Part shown: positions 47,375 through 56,257 of the stretch, in pieces
How the letters are laid out: each line of letters starts with the position of its first letter
How positions within the stretch are numbered: the first letter of the stretch is position 1
DNA from: Erysipelotrichales bacterium
GTDB lineage: Bacteria > Bacillota_I > Bacilli_A > Erysipelotrichales > Erysipelotrichaceae
DNA length: 64,000 nt
Assembly: GCA_910576855.1 (NCBI GenBank)
Contig: CAJTJP010000008.1
Location: 33,760 to 97,759, forward strand
Direction of reading: 5' to 3'
Translations under genes and position numbers: made by a program
Notes under the pieces: model-generated
Seen by the model: the letters and a program-made list of their open reading frames with translations, nothing else
Databases searched by the model: none
What the model was told of the DNA's origin: nothing

Positions 47375-48052
47375 GTGAAGTATCAGGCACTGTTATTTGA
47401 TGCGGACGGTACTCTGTTGGATTTTAAAAAAAGTGAAGAAAACGGTTTGCGAAGTGTATTTACATACTTTCCGGTACCAGATCGAAAGTCATGTGAAGCG
47501 TATTATAAGGAAGTGAATCAGAAGCTGTGGGATCGTTTTGAAAAAGGGGAAATCACCAAGCAGACTATTTTTGATACTCGTTTTTCAAAGCTGTGCAGCT
47601 ATTTCAACTTACCGTATGACGGCATATTGATGGAAGCGTATTATCGCAAATGCTTAAATGAAGGACATGATCTGATTGACGGAGCATATGAGGTGATTAA
47701 AGAATTGAGCAAGCAATATTCCTTGTACATAATCACAAACGGTACTGCACAAACGCAGTATCGGCGTTTAAAGGACAGTCAGCTGTTGCCGTTTTTTCAA
47801 GCGGTATTCGTTTCAGAGGAAATCGGTTATCAAAAACCTGATCGTGCCTACTTTGATTATGTGTGTAAAAAGGTGCCTTGTAAACGAGAACAGATGCTTG
47901 TGGTCGGTGATTCGCTGAATTGTGACATCTTAGGCGCTCAGCGCTCTCAAATCGCTTCTGTTTGGTTTCATGCGGATAAGCAGCAAAATGCGTCTTCAGT
48001 CATTCCCGATTATGAGATTCATGCGTTGGAGGAATTATGGAGCATTCTGTAA
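47375..48052 (+). CDS. HAD-family nucleotidase, YjjG type
   Basis: A 225-residue cytosolic HAD hydrolase. Motif I FDADGTLLDF (residues 8-17), motif II IITNGT (about 111), motif III Lys in YQKPDRAYF (about 148) and motif IV VGDSLNCDILGA (about 170-181). The start MKYQALLFDADGTLLDF closely matches the YjjG group, which removes phosphate from unusual pyrimidine nucleotides, apt beside the pyr operon, though this is only circumstantial. A GTG start is used: AAGGAAG lies 7 bases upstream, and an ATG two bases earlier is in another frame and stops at once. A TATAAT box lies at 47330. Overlaps the next gene by 16 bases. Confidence 0.8.
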   Translation: MKYQALLFDADGTLLDFKKSEENGLRSVFTYFPVPDRKSCEAYYKEVNQKLWDRFEKGEITKQTIFDTRFSKLCSYFNLPYDGILMEAYYRKCLNEGHDLIDGAYEVIKELSKQYSLYIITNGTAQTQYRRLKDSQLLPFFQAVFVSEEIGYQKPDRAYFDYVCKKVPCKREQMLVVGDSLNCDILGAQRSQIASVWFHADKQQNASSVIPDYEIHALEELWSIL

Positions 48053-48945
48053 AGAAGATTCATGAAATCACATGTAAAAAGGCATTTCGTAAACTGCCGC
48101 ATCGTATCGGCCCGTATGAGTATGATATGAATGTTTATCGCGGCTGTGCGCACCGCTGTGCTTATTGTTTTGCTGTTTATTCACAGCGTTATTTGAATGA
48201 TGACAGCTTTTATGATGATATATATGTGAAAGTAAATATTGCCAAACAGCTGGAAAAGCAGCTTGCTTCACCGCATTGGAAGCGACAGCTGGTGAATATC
48301 GGTTCAGTCAGTGATTCCTATCAACCGATGGAAGCGAAGTATGAGCTTATGCGAGAGGTGCTGCCGCTTTTAATTCGTTATCGTACCCCTTGTATTATTT
48401 CTACAAAGTCAGATTTGATATTGCGTGATATTGATTTAATCAATCAGCTTGCCGAGGTCACCTTTGTGAATATCGCTGTTACTATTACAACGCTTGATGA
48501 GAAGATGGCTTCGATTATAGAGCCGAATGCGAAAGGGATACAACAGCGCCTACGCGCAATTACCGAAATCAAGCAGCAGACAAAGGCAGTTACCGGAATT
48601 CATGTGATGCCTGTGATGCCGTATCTCAATGATGATGAGGCTTCGTTATTATCAATGTTGGAGTTGACAAAGCAGGCTAATGCTGATTATGCGACATTTG
48701 CGCCTTTGTATTTACACGGGGAAACAAAAGTGAAGTTCTTTCAGATGTTAAGACTCCATTATCCGCATTTGATTATGCCGTATGAGCAGCTTTATCGAAA
48801 CAGAAAGCTTGATCCAGCCTATAAAAAGGCTTTTTATGAGCGACTTGGACCGTTAAGCGAGGCTCAAGGAGTGTGTATCGATTATATGAAATTTGCACGT
48901 GAGTTTTTTCAGAAGCAGCAGGTGGAGCAGCTGTCGTTGTGGTAG
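48037..48945 (+). CDS. Radical SAM protein (SplB/PA0069-like)
   Basis: A 302-residue radical SAM enzyme. The 4Fe-4S motif is in YRGCAHRCAYCF (C-x3-C-x2-C, about 34-45), preceded by N-x-YRGC typical of the DNA-repair-photolyase-like group (spore photoproduct lyase relatives such as PA0069 and Rv2578c). Further strands IISTKSDLILRD, VNIAVTITTLD and GIHVMPVMPYLND (about 180) fit the barrel. The substrate is unknown. Coupled to the HAD gene by overlap and ends before a strong bidirectional terminator. Confidence 0.8.
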   Translation: MEHSVKKIHEITCKKAFRKLPHRIGPYEYDMNVYRGCAHRCAYCFAVYSQRYLNDDSFYDDIYVKVNIAKQLEKQLASPHWKRQLVNIGSVSDSYQPMEAKYELMREVLPLLIRYRTPCIISTKSDLILRDIDLINQLAEVTFVNIAVTITTLDEKMASIIEPNAKGIQQRLRAITEIKQQTKAVTGIHVMPVMPYLNDDEASLLSMLELTKQANADYATFAPLYLHGETKVKFFQMLRLHYPHLIMPYEQLYRNRKLDPAYKKAFYERLGPLSEAQGVCIDYMKFAREFFQKQQVEQLSLW

Positions 48946-48978
48946 GGAAATGAGAACGTAATATATTTTTAGTTATAT

Positions 48979-49015
48979 AAAAAGTACGGTACTTCACGTT
49001 GTTACCGTACTTTTT
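48979..49015. terminator. Bidirectional terminator between the radical SAM gene and hicB
   Basis: A perfect 13-bp stem (AAAAAGTACGGTA / TACCGTACTTTTT) with T-tracts on both strands. Confidence 0.85.
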
Positions 49016-49030
49016 CATGTTATTTTAAAG

Positions 49031-49435
49031 CTAGTTCAAATGCAGCTGTTTCTTTAAAGCTTCTTGAAGCAACTGTGAAAAGTTAATATTTCTTTCTAAA
49101 GCAGCCGCGTTCAACCAAGCCGGTAATGTGACAGTACGATTAACTGCACGATTTTGATTAGCCATGCGGACTGACGGCATATAAACATCGATTAATACGA
49201 CACGCTCATTATCTTGTAAAGGAATATCAGATAGTGGGGTAGGATCAGGGATATCAGCTTCATCTTCTTCCATGCCTGCCAGCACTAAACCAAGCAATTC
49301 ACGGGCAGAAAGATAAGCATCCTTATCGTCTACACCGCTTGTCGCAGCTTTTAAATCGGGGAAATCCACCGCAATCTCTTTACCTTTCTCATACGTAAAT
49401 ACTGCCGGATAAAAATAACGCTCTGCTTTTTTCAT
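49031..49435 (-). CDS. hicB: HicB-type antitoxin
   Basis: A 134-residue antitoxin. N-terminal degenerate RNase-H-like half (YFYPAVFTYEKGKEIAVDFPDLKAATSG; DAYLSARELLGLVLAGMEED) and a C-terminal DNA-binding part (NRTVTLPAWLNAAALERNINFSQLLQEALKKQL). Located 37 bases downstream of hicA, the usual toxin-first order. It would neutralise HicA and repress the shared promoter. Its intact C-terminus is a useful guide to what was lost in the decayed hicB at 17910-18290. Confidence 0.9.
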   Translation of the reverse strand: MKKAERYFYPAVFTYEKGKEIAVDFPDLKAATSGVDDKDAYLSARELLGLVLAGMEEDEADIPDPTPLSDIPLQDNERVVLIDVYMPSVRMANQNRAVNRTVTLPAWLNAAALERNINFSQLLQEALKKQLHLN

Positions 49436-49472
49436 ATTGGCCTCCTATTTTAATAAAATTGGAGAATCAGGA

Positions 49473-49670
49473 CTAACGAAATTTCAGTCTTGATTGTTCC
49501 TCAATTCTCCTTAAGGTTTTGATGGGGATATCCTTGTCAGGATGTTTAACAGTTGTACGTCCCTTTTTATGAGGGTGTTTAAACTGATGATGATCTCCTG
49601 CACAAGCTACTTCAAACCAACCGTCATGCTTAAGGAGCTTGATGATCTCCCTTGAGGAATAACTTTTCAT
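49473..49670 (-). CDS. hicA: HicA-type toxin (mRNA interferase)
   Basis: A 65-residue dsRBD-like toxin: REIIKLLKHDGWFEVACAGDHHQFKHP (residues 7-33) with the conserved G-D-H-H catalytic histidine region, then KGRTTVKHPDKDIPIKTLRRI. Cuts mRNAs when HicB is depleted. TTTCTTCCT complement (AGGAAGAAA) precedes the ATG. Transcribed with hicB from the promoter at 49689-49717. Confidence 0.9.
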   Translation of the reverse strand: MKSYSSREIIKLLKHDGWFEVACAGDHHQFKHPHKKGRTTVKHPDKDIPIKTLRRIEEQSRLKFR

Positions 49671-49688
49671 TTTTCTTCCTCCGAGTCT

Positions 49689-49717
49689 AACATAACGAAT
49701 ATAATACTATTTGTCAA
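49689..49717 (-). promoter_or_regulatory. hicAB promoter
   Basis: On the minus strand TTGACA, a 17-base spacer and TATGTT. About 20 bases before the hicA start codon. Confidence 0.65.
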
Positions 49718-49837
49718 TGGTAAAGACAAATATTTTTCTATTTGTTTAAAACATTTGCTCCCGATATAAAAAGAATATGCATACACAATCATTTCATTTT
49801 TTCATAATGAGTTAAGGTGAATTTTTTTATATTCCTG

Positions 49838-49875
49838 TTGACAAAACATTTATTTGGGTGTACTGTATTAGTACA
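49838..49875 (+). promoter_or_regulatory. Promoter of the ABC transporter with GntR-like operator
   Basis: TTGACA (49838-49843), a 17-base spacer and TACTGT (49861-49866). The -10 is buried in TGTACTGTATTAGTACA (49859-49875), a palindrome with 6-bp arms of the type used by YtrA-subfamily GntR repressors; two further AGTAC half-sites follow (49880-49891). The matching repressor gene is not in the window. Confidence 0.6.
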
Positions 49876-49907
49876 ACCAGTACAGAAAGTACAGAGGAGG
49901 AATGCAT

Positions 49908-52457
49908 ATGCTTGAACTATCACATGTATCAAAAACATATCGTACCGGAAAAGGAGTAAAAGTGCATGCTTTAAAAGATGTCAATTTAAAGTTTGCCGAT
50001 CACGGAATGGTTTTTATTTTAGGAAAAAGCGGATCGGGAAAATCAACGCTGCTGAATATTATCGGTGGCTTGGATCAAGCGGACAGCGGGGAATTGATGA
50101 TCCATCAAAAGAGTACCAAAAGTTTTTCACAGGCAGATTTTGATGCGTATCGCAATACGTATATCGGCTTTATCTTTCAAGAGTTTTATTTGATTGAGGA
50201 ATATACGATTGAAAAGAATATTGCCTTATCCTATCAGCTTCAGCAAAAGGAAGCAGATCATGAACAAATTGCACAGATACTGGAAACAGTCGGCTTAAAG
50301 GGTTATGAAAATCGATACCCCAATGAGTTATCCGGCGGACAAAAACAGCGTGTTGCGATTGCACGTTCTTTAATCAAAAAACCTCAGATTTTAATGGCTG
50401 ATGAACCTACCGGTGCTTTAGATTCAGCGACGGGTAAGGAAATATTTACAACCTTAAAAGAGCTTTCTAAGGAGAAGCTTGTTATTGTTGTCAGTCATGA
50501 TGAAGAAGCGGCGAAAACTTATGCCGATCGTATCATTACCTTTTCCGACGGGGCGGTTGTAGAAGATACGAACGCTGCGGTAGAGGCAGACCAAAAGGAA
50601 TTTATACCGATCGCGTCTCATTTACCGTTTAAAGACTGCTTTCATTTAGGCATTACCTGCTTTAAGCATAAAAAGCTGCGAATGATTTTTACGATCCTTT
50701 TAACCTCGTTTGCACTCTTATGTTTGGCTTTATCCGATTGTATCGGACAATTTAACGGAGCCAATGCACAATATAAGGCAATGCAGGAACATGATGAGCA
50801 TTTATTGTCGATTCAAAGAAACGATATTGATGCGGACGGAAATGTTTATATCGGTTGGCAGGATCGTATGAATGAAATCAACAAAGCTGATGCGGTGAAG
50901 CTGATCAACGCATTGCCGCAAAAAACAGCGAAGCAATATGATTCAGCATTATATCAATTCAATTCAGTAGGTATGGGAATTCAAGTTAAGGAGCGAAATG
51001 CTTACTATGATTCCGGCTTAGATCATTTCTATTTGACGGAAGCAAATGACTTTAGTGCTGTCGGATATGACAAATCAAGCATCATCGGTCATTTTCCGAA
51101 AAACAATCAGGAAATTGCGATTAGTTCCTACTTGGCGGATTTAATCATCGAACACGGAATTAATGATCAGCAGGGAAAGCTTATAAAGCCTAAAAATGAA
51201 ACTGAATTATTAGAAAAAGTACAGCTGCCGATTTTAGATCAATGGCTCAATGTCTCGGCAATCGTAAAGGAAAAGGATTATTCAAAATATAAGTTTCTGC
51301 ATATGATTCCGGAAGGACAGATGAAAGAGGAAGAATACAATCAATTCAGAAAGTTTTATTCCCAGGTTCAACAAAACAGCAGCTATTTGTATGTAAAAGA
51401 TGGCTTTGTTCAATCTGTTCAACCGGAAAAAAGCAATTATTTAAATCGTGAGACTTATCAATTAATGTATCAGGAGGAATCTTTAAAAAACGGCAATATA
51501 ACATATGGGGACGGAATGGCTTATCCGAAGAAGACGCTCACTTACTATGACGGTAATCAGCTTCGACAGACAGATCATTTACAAAAGCATGAGGTCTTAT
51601 GGAGTCTCTCTGAATTAAATAACTATCATTTATCCGCTTCAAGCAGCTTTCCGTCGCTTTATGATGATGCCTTTATGACGCTTCCGGCAGCTGAAAAGGA
51701 GCGTATAATTAAAGATATGGCAAAACAGGTGATCGGTAAAAAATTCACGATGAGGTATGAAAACTATTTTAATAATAGTGCGTTGATTGAGCAAAAGATT
51801 ACAATAAAGGGAGTAATTCTGCCGGATAACTACGGTATGAATATGCTTGATGCGGTGGAACATACTTCTTACGTGAATAAGGAACTGCTTGAACCGCATA
51901 TCAGCGACCCACTGTATTTGGGCGGCATTCTTATCAGTGCCGATGGCAATGAATGTCGTAAACTGTTGGAGAACTATCCGATTGATCAGGAATTTTATGC
52001 AAAAACAATGGCAACTAATGATGTTCAAAGTATTAAAAGTTTCGCTGAATTTGCGACTAAGGTATTCTTTATTGCAAGTATCGCATTCTTTATCTTTGCG
52101 GCTGTACTGATGATGAATTTTATCGTCGTATCTATCACGTATCGTCGCAAGGATATTGGCATTTTACGTTCAATCGGCGCAAGAAGTGTAGATGTTATTA
52201 AGATCTTTATCTGGGAAGCATTGGTGCTGGCAGTAATTGCTTATATTGTGACTTTGATCTTCTTGTTTGTAATCAGCTTCCTTGTAAATCAGTATGCGAT
52301 GGAAACGGTAGGTATTGTGATTTCACCGGTGATTATCACCTTGAGACAGCCGTTACTGTTGATTGTCATCGTATTATTGATCGCGCTCATATCCGGGGCA
52401 GTGCCGATTTTAAGAATTGCTCGTCAGCGTCCGATCGATGCGATTAAAAAGGGCTAA
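49908..52457 (+). CDS. ABC transporter, fused ATPase and FtsX-type permease
   Basis: An 849-residue single-chain MacB-like transporter half. ATPase: Walker A GKSGSGKST (about 38-46), signature LSGGQKQRVAIA (about 140-151), Walker B ILMADEPTG (about 160-168), switch His in VVSHD. Permease: one helix (about 258-278), a large outer domain (about 280-715), then three helices (about 719-745, 765-795, 813-835) with YRRKDIGILRSIGAR between the first two, the FtsX/MacB hallmark. Such proteins move lipids or peptides, or work as mechanotransmitters; export or resistance is likely here but the substrate is unknown. ATG at 49908 is 7 bases after GGAGG; the ATG at 49902 is too close. Confidence 0.85.
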   Translation: MLELSHVSKTYRTGKGVKVHALKDVNLKFADHGMVFILGKSGSGKSTLLNIIGGLDQADSGELMIHQKSTKSFSQADFDAYRNTYIGFIFQEFYLIEEYTIEKNIALSYQLQQKEADHEQIAQILETVGLKGYENRYPNELSGGQKQRVAIARSLIKKPQILMADEPTGALDSATGKEIFTTLKELSKEKLVIVVSHDEEAAKTYADRIITFSDGAVVEDTNAAVEADQKEFIPIASHLPFKDCFHLGITCFKHKKLRMIFTILLTSFALLCLALSDCIGQFNGANAQYKAMQEHDEHLLSIQRNDIDADGNVYIGWQDRMNEINKADAVKLINALPQKTAKQYDSALYQFNSVGMGIQVKERNAYYDSGLDHFYLTEANDFSAVGYDKSSIIGHFPKNNQEIAISSYLADLIIEHGINDQQGKLIKPKNETELLEKVQLPILDQWLNVSAIVKEKDYSKYKFLHMIPEGQMKEEEYNQFRKFYSQVQQNSSYLYVKDGFVQSVQPEKSNYLNRETYQLMYQEESLKNGNITYGDGMAYPKKTLTYYDGNQLRQTDHLQKHEVLWSLSELNNYHLSASSSFPSLYDDAFMTLPAAEKERIIKDMAKQVIGKKFTMRYENYFNNSALIEQKITIKGVILPDNYGMNMLDAVEHTSYVNKELLEPHISDPLYLGGILISADGNECRKLLENYPIDQEFYAKTMATNDVQSIKSFAEFATKVFFIASIAFFIFAAVLMMNFIVVSITYRRKDIGILRSIGARSVDVIKIFIWEALVLAVIAYIVTLIFLFVISFLVNQYAMETVGIVISPVIITLRQPLLLIVIVLLIALISGAVPILRIARQRPIDAIKKG

Positions 52458-52531
52458 TATGAATTCCGTTCTGTTAATAAATAACTGGAACATAATCACA
52501 TTAAAATAATATCGGTTCACTATCGTGTCAT

Positions 52532-52576
52532 AATCGGTTCATTACGATTGACACGAATGAACCGATTTGCTACAAT
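52532..52576 (+). promoter_or_regulatory. Promoter and nested operator of the AlbA-type gene
   Basis: TTGACA (52548-52553), a 17-base spacer and TACAAT (52571-52576). A perfect 12-bp inverted repeat, AATCGGTTCATT (52532-52543) and AATGAACCGATT (52556-52567), brackets the -35. A second pair, TCGTGTCA and TGACACGA, overlaps it, and a further ATCGGTTCA copy lies at about 52511. Probably the binding region of the downstream regulator (inference). Confidence 0.65.
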
Positions 52577-52608
52577 AAGACCATCAACAAGGCAAAGGAG
52601 ATGGCAGA

Positions 52609-53958
52609 ATGCTGTTTAGAGAAAGCGAAACCATAGAATTAAAAGAAAGTGTTTCAGATGAGATAAAAAAAGAAGTTATTGCATTCGCTAATTGCAACGG
52701 CGGTAAATTGTATATCGGTGTTCAAGATGACGGCGAAGTGATTGGTGTAGACAATCCTGACAGTGTGTCTTTACAGCTCAGCAATATGGTCAGAGATTCA
52801 ATTAAACCTGATGTAACAATGTTTATACATTATGAAACGATTGAGAAGGCGGGTAAAAAAATTATCGCTGTCGATGTTCAGCAGGGAACGGATCGTCCTT
52901 ATTATCTGATTAAAAAAGGAATGCGACCGGAAGGGGTATATGTGAGGCAGGGGAATTCCTCTGTACCTGCCAGTGATTTAGCAATTCGACGCATGATTAA
53001 AGAGACAGACGGTGATCGTTTTGAAGCAATGCGCAGCTTAAATCAAGAGCTTACTTTTGAAGCAGCGAAAACAGAATTTTCACTACGTAATATTGAATTC
53101 GGAACTCAACAAATGCGTACTTTAAAAATGATTGATCAGGATAATCTTTACAGTAACTTGGGATTGCTTTTATCCGATCAATTTCTTCATACTATAAAGG
53201 TAGCTGTTTTTCAAGGTACGGATCAATCAGTGTTTAAGGATCGGCGTGAATTCAGCGGATCGCTGCTGCGCCAGATGAATGATGTTTATGATTTTATTGA
53301 TTTTCGTAATCAAACACGTGCTACTATAGAGAAGTTGTTGCGAACGGATGTCAGAGACTATCCGGAAATTGCTGTGAGAGAAGCCTTAATGAATATGTTA
53401 ATTCATCGTGATTATTCTTTCAGTGCCGGTTCGTTTATCAGTATTTATGATAATCGAATTGAATTTGTATCAATCGGTGGTTTAATGTATGGGATTGAAT
53501 CCGAGGATATTATGTTAGGTATTTCTGTATGCAGAAATCAAGATCTTGCGAATGTATTTTATCGATTGCATCTGATTGAGGCATACGGTACCGGAATGGG
53601 GAAAATAATGCAGGCATATGAAGGATATGATGAAACGCCTGTCATTGAAACTACAAAAAATGCTTTTAAGATTATTTTACCTAATATAAATGCGAAATAT
53701 GAAGCAGCAAACAATTCTGCCTTGTATGTTGAATGTCCAGATAATTTTTCTGTCAGATACAAGAAACCGTTGTTTGACAAAGAAGAAAAGATTATGGAGT
53801 ATGCACGGTTACACGGTGCTGTCACAAGGAATGATGTTATTCAATTATTAAAGACGAGCATCTCTACCGCTGCTCGAATCCTTAATAAAATGGTTGATAA
53901 CGGATTACTGAAGCGAAACGGAAAAGCGAGAAGTACTTATTACACGATTGCAGAATAA
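52609..53958 (+). CDS. AlbA_2/Schlafen-like DNA-binding protein with GHKL-like domain
   Basis: A 449-residue putative transcriptional regulator. The N-terminal AlbA_2 domain (residues 1-120) shows FRESETIELKES and FANCNGGKLYIGVQDDGEVIGV. A central GHKL-type ATPase-like segment follows (about 255-345; REALMNMLIHRDYSF, then DNRIEFVSIGGL and YGTGMGKI). The C-terminus is a winged helix (about 385-445; TRNDVIQLLKTSISTAARILNKMVDNGLLKR). This architecture is common in Bacillota and archaea, usually annotated as a helix-turn-helix regulator. The dense palindromes at its promoter fit autoregulation. Start ATG with GGAGATGGCAGA upstream. Confidence 0.8.
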   Translation: MLFRESETIELKESVSDEIKKEVIAFANCNGGKLYIGVQDDGEVIGVDNPDSVSLQLSNMVRDSIKPDVTMFIHYETIEKAGKKIIAVDVQQGTDRPYYLIKKGMRPEGVYVRQGNSSVPASDLAIRRMIKETDGDRFEAMRSLNQELTFEAAKTEFSLRNIEFGTQQMRTLKMIDQDNLYSNLGLLLSDQFLHTIKVAVFQGTDQSVFKDRREFSGSLLRQMNDVYDFIDFRNQTRATIEKLLRTDVRDYPEIAVREALMNMLIHRDYSFSAGSFISIYDNRIEFVSIGGLMYGIESEDIMLGISVCRNQDLANVFYRLHLIEAYGTGMGKIMQAYEGYDETPVIETTKNAFKIILPNINAKYEAANNSALYVECPDNFSVRYKKPLFDKEEKIMEYARLHGAVTRNDVIQLLKTSISTAARILNKMVDNGLLKRNGKARSTYYTIAE

Positions 53959-53976
53959 TCTATGCTTTACGATAAA

Positions 53977-54010
53977 CAAAAAAATGCCTCTGTCTGAATA
54001 ACAGGGGCAT
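53977..54010. terminator. Bidirectional terminator between convergent genes
   Basis: ATGCCTCTG (53984-53992) pairs with CAGGGGCAT (54002-54010). On the minus strand seven T follow the stem, so it mainly ends the AI-2E-type gene. Confidence 0.75.
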
Positions 54011-54017
54011 ATTCATT

Positions 54018-55280
54018 TTATTCCTTTTCAGTTGTTTGCGAATCGCTTTCTTTAGGCTGCTTGAAGCTGTAAACATTATCTTGTTCATCAGCAGTGATCA
54101 TTTCTGTATCGGTAATACTGATTTTACGCTTCTTTAAGATTTCATTGATATAATGTGTAAACATTGCGTAAAAGAATGCTGTAGTCGGCACTGCCAAAAG
54201 CATACCGATAATTCCGAACTGTGCTCCGAACACAAAGATACTGAGCAGTACCCAAAGACCCGGAAGACCGACGGAATTGCCGACAACTCGCGGATAGATG
54301 ACATTATCCTCAAATTGCTGCATCAGCTGATAGTAAATGACAAACAGTACCGCGGTTGAGAAGTTTTCCGACAGAATCAGAATTGCACCGACACTCATCG
54401 CAAACATGGATCCGAATACGGGAACTAACGAACAAATCGCAATCAATGTGGAAATCAGCTCGGGATAGGGGAATTGAAACAGCTTCATCGTAACGAAATA
54501 AAGAACCCATAAAATACCTGCTTCAACTAGCTGTCCGGTAATGAAGCCGGTAAAAATCTGATTGGCACGTGTTCCCCAATAAAAGATTGTTTTAGAACGA
54601 TTTGCGCCGCAGGCTGCCACAACAACTTTGCGTGTTTGGCGAATAAAGCTTTCTTTGCCGGATAATAAGTACAAGGAAAACATAAAGCCGGTAAAGATAA
54701 TCGCAAAGCGAGCGGTAAAGGACATCGCGTTGTCCCAAATACCCCCGGCACTGTTGGATAAGAAGCCGAGTACCTGTGAAGAAATTTTAGCCCAATCCAT
54801 ACTGCCCATATTTAACAGTTCACGAATTTGACCGATATCGGTCAGCTGATAATCAATATTCAATGTAGTCAACATTTTATCAATGTTTTCGACAATACCC
54901 GATAATAATCCCGACAAGTTATTCAACAGCTGCACAAAACTCTCTAAAATACGCGGTACGATAATTGAAAACATCAAAATCAAAATACCGAATACAATAA
55001 TCAAGGACAAGGTAATCGCAATGCCGCGTTTGAAACGATGCAAGAAGGAGCCTTCTTTGATCACATGCTTCAGCAGCTTCTCTACTCTTACCATAACGAC
55101 ATTGATCACAAAGGCGAAGCCGATCGCATATAAAATAGATTGAAACATACCGATAAAGCTTGAAAATACCGATGTTACAACATCAAAGCGAAATACAAAT
55201 GCCGCAAACAGAATCGTATAAGTCACCAGCAATATCCACGGACGTATTTTCTTTAAATCTTCTTTATTTTTATTCATCAT
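54018..55280 (-). CDS. AI-2E family transporter (PerM-type permease)
   Basis: A 420-residue polytopic membrane protein with about seven or eight hydrophobic helices. Typical features: the N-terminal pair of helices (WILLVTYTILFAAFVFRF), a soluble segment with amphipathic helices (SGIVENIDKMLTTLNIDYQLTDI), GFITGQLVEAGILWVLYFV, and the conserved IYPRVVGNSVGLPGLWVLLSIFVFGAQFGIIGMLLAVPTTA stretch in two parts. Family members are linked to autoinducer export, sodium/lithium antiport or unknown solutes, so the name is by family only. The C-terminal 40 residues are charged and cytoplasmic. Two adjacent ATG codons at the start; the choice does not matter. Confidence 0.88.
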   Translation of the reverse strand: MMNKNKEDLKKIRPWILLVTYTILFAAFVFRFDVVTSVFSSFIGMFQSILYAIGFAFVINVVMVRVEKLLKHVIKEGSFLHRFKRGIAITLSLIIVFGILILMFSIIVPRILESFVQLLNNLSGLLSGIVENIDKMLTTLNIDYQLTDIGQIRELLNMGSMDWAKISSQVLGFLSNSAGGIWDNAMSFTARFAIIFTGFMFSLYLLSGKESFIRQTRKVVVAACGANRSKTIFYWGTRANQIFTGFITGQLVEAGILWVLYFVTMKLFQFPYPELISTLIAICSLVPVFGSMFAMSVGAILILSENFSTAVLFVIYYQLMQQFEDNVIYPRVVGNSVGLPGLWVLLSIFVFGAQFGIIGMLLAVPTTAFFYAMFTHYINEILKKRKISITDTEMITADEQDNVYSFKQPKESDSQTTEKE

Positions 55281-55310
55281 AAAATCACTCCCGTAATTGA
55301 TATAGCTACT

Positions 55311-55339
55311 ATTGTATGCTTATCAAGCGAAAAATTCAA
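55311..55339 (-). promoter_or_regulatory. Promoter of the AI-2E-type gene
   Basis: On the minus strand TTGAAT, a 17-base spacer and TACAAT. The 338-bp divergent gap (55281-55618) otherwise holds only the promoter at 55547-55576 and nothing else I can name. Confidence 0.55.
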
Positions 55340-55546
55340 GCACAATCCTATAAATGCAGCTGATAGACAAATATATGAATCAGCACATTTATTACGTGAT
55401 CAGCTTTTGTTTCTGATTCAGCTTGTTTTAAAATAAAGCAAGCATTGATTAATTCGACAGTTAATCATACAGTAAGAAAGCTTCATCAAGGCATATCAAT
55501 TACAAGCGCTTAACGGTTTTATTCCCTTTGCAGCATACAGGATTAT

Positions 55547-55576
55547 TTGCACACCGCTTTACGGTTATGTTATAAT
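55547..55576 (+). promoter_or_regulatory. Promoter of the GNAT gene
   Basis: TTGCAC (55547-55552), an 18-base spacer and TATAAT (55571-55576), 42 bases before the ATG. Confidence 0.6.
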
Positions 55577-55618
55577 TGAGTAGTAAGTAACGATTACAAG
55601 TAAGGAATCGGTGATACT

Positions 55619-56254
55619 ATGGCATTAGAAAATTTATACCAATGCACACCATCACAACTGCAGGATTTACCTGAAAAGCTGGCAGAGGCCTTTTACTTCA
55701 GTCCGTTATTTCAGATTGCTTTTCCCGATGAAGCAAAGCGTAAGGAATGTATGGTATTTTACTTTAAACAATATTTATATGCAATAGCGCCTGAAGCGCT
55801 GTTTTTGGCTGACAGTGAGGATATGCACACCATTATGATCGTATGTGATTCTCGCCGTTATCAGCAAAAGGAATATTATAAGCGCTTATGTAAAATGAAT
55901 CTGCGCTTTGTTCGCTTTGTGAAAAAGCTCGGTGCAAAGCAATGTCTTTATTTAATCAAGCACTGGGATATGTTTTCCAGCCGTTGGATGAAGGATTTTA
56001 AGCGGAAGCATTACTTTCATCTCGATATGATTATTACCGATACCACGGCACGTAATCACGGTATTGCCGAGCGTATGGTACGAGAGTTGATCGATGAGGG
56101 TGATATCATGGATATGGATGTCAGTGCCGAAGTCTATCAAAAGGATATGGCACTGTGGCTTGAAAAAATGGGCTTCATACTAATGAATACAATCGTAGAT
56201 GAAGAAAACGATCTGCATCAGTATTGCTTGATCAATCAGCAGCATAAGGAGTAA
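55619..56254 (+). CDS. GNAT-family N-acetyltransferase
   Basis: A 211-residue cytosolic protein. The C-terminal half has the order of a GNAT domain: KHYFHLDMIITDTTARNHGIAERMVREL (about 139-166), where HLDMIIT is the beta-4 strand and the following loop replaces the usual RxxGxG/A acetyl-CoA motif with ARNHGIA; then MDVSAEVYQKDMALWLEKMGF as beta-5, helix and beta-6. Substrate unknown. It starts an apparent two-gene unit with the 56258 gene, 3 bases away. Confidence 0.7.
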   Translation: MALENLYQCTPSQLQDLPEKLAEAFYFSPLFQIAFPDEAKRKECMVFYFKQYLYAIAPEALFLADSEDMHTIMIVCDSRRYQQKEYYKRLCKMNLRFVRFVKKLGAKQCLYLIKHWDMFSSRWMKDFKRKHYFHLDMIITDTTARNHGIAERMVRELIDEGDIMDMDVSAEVYQKDMALWLEKMGFILMNTIVDEENDLHQYCLINQQHKE

Positions 56255-56257
56255 GCT

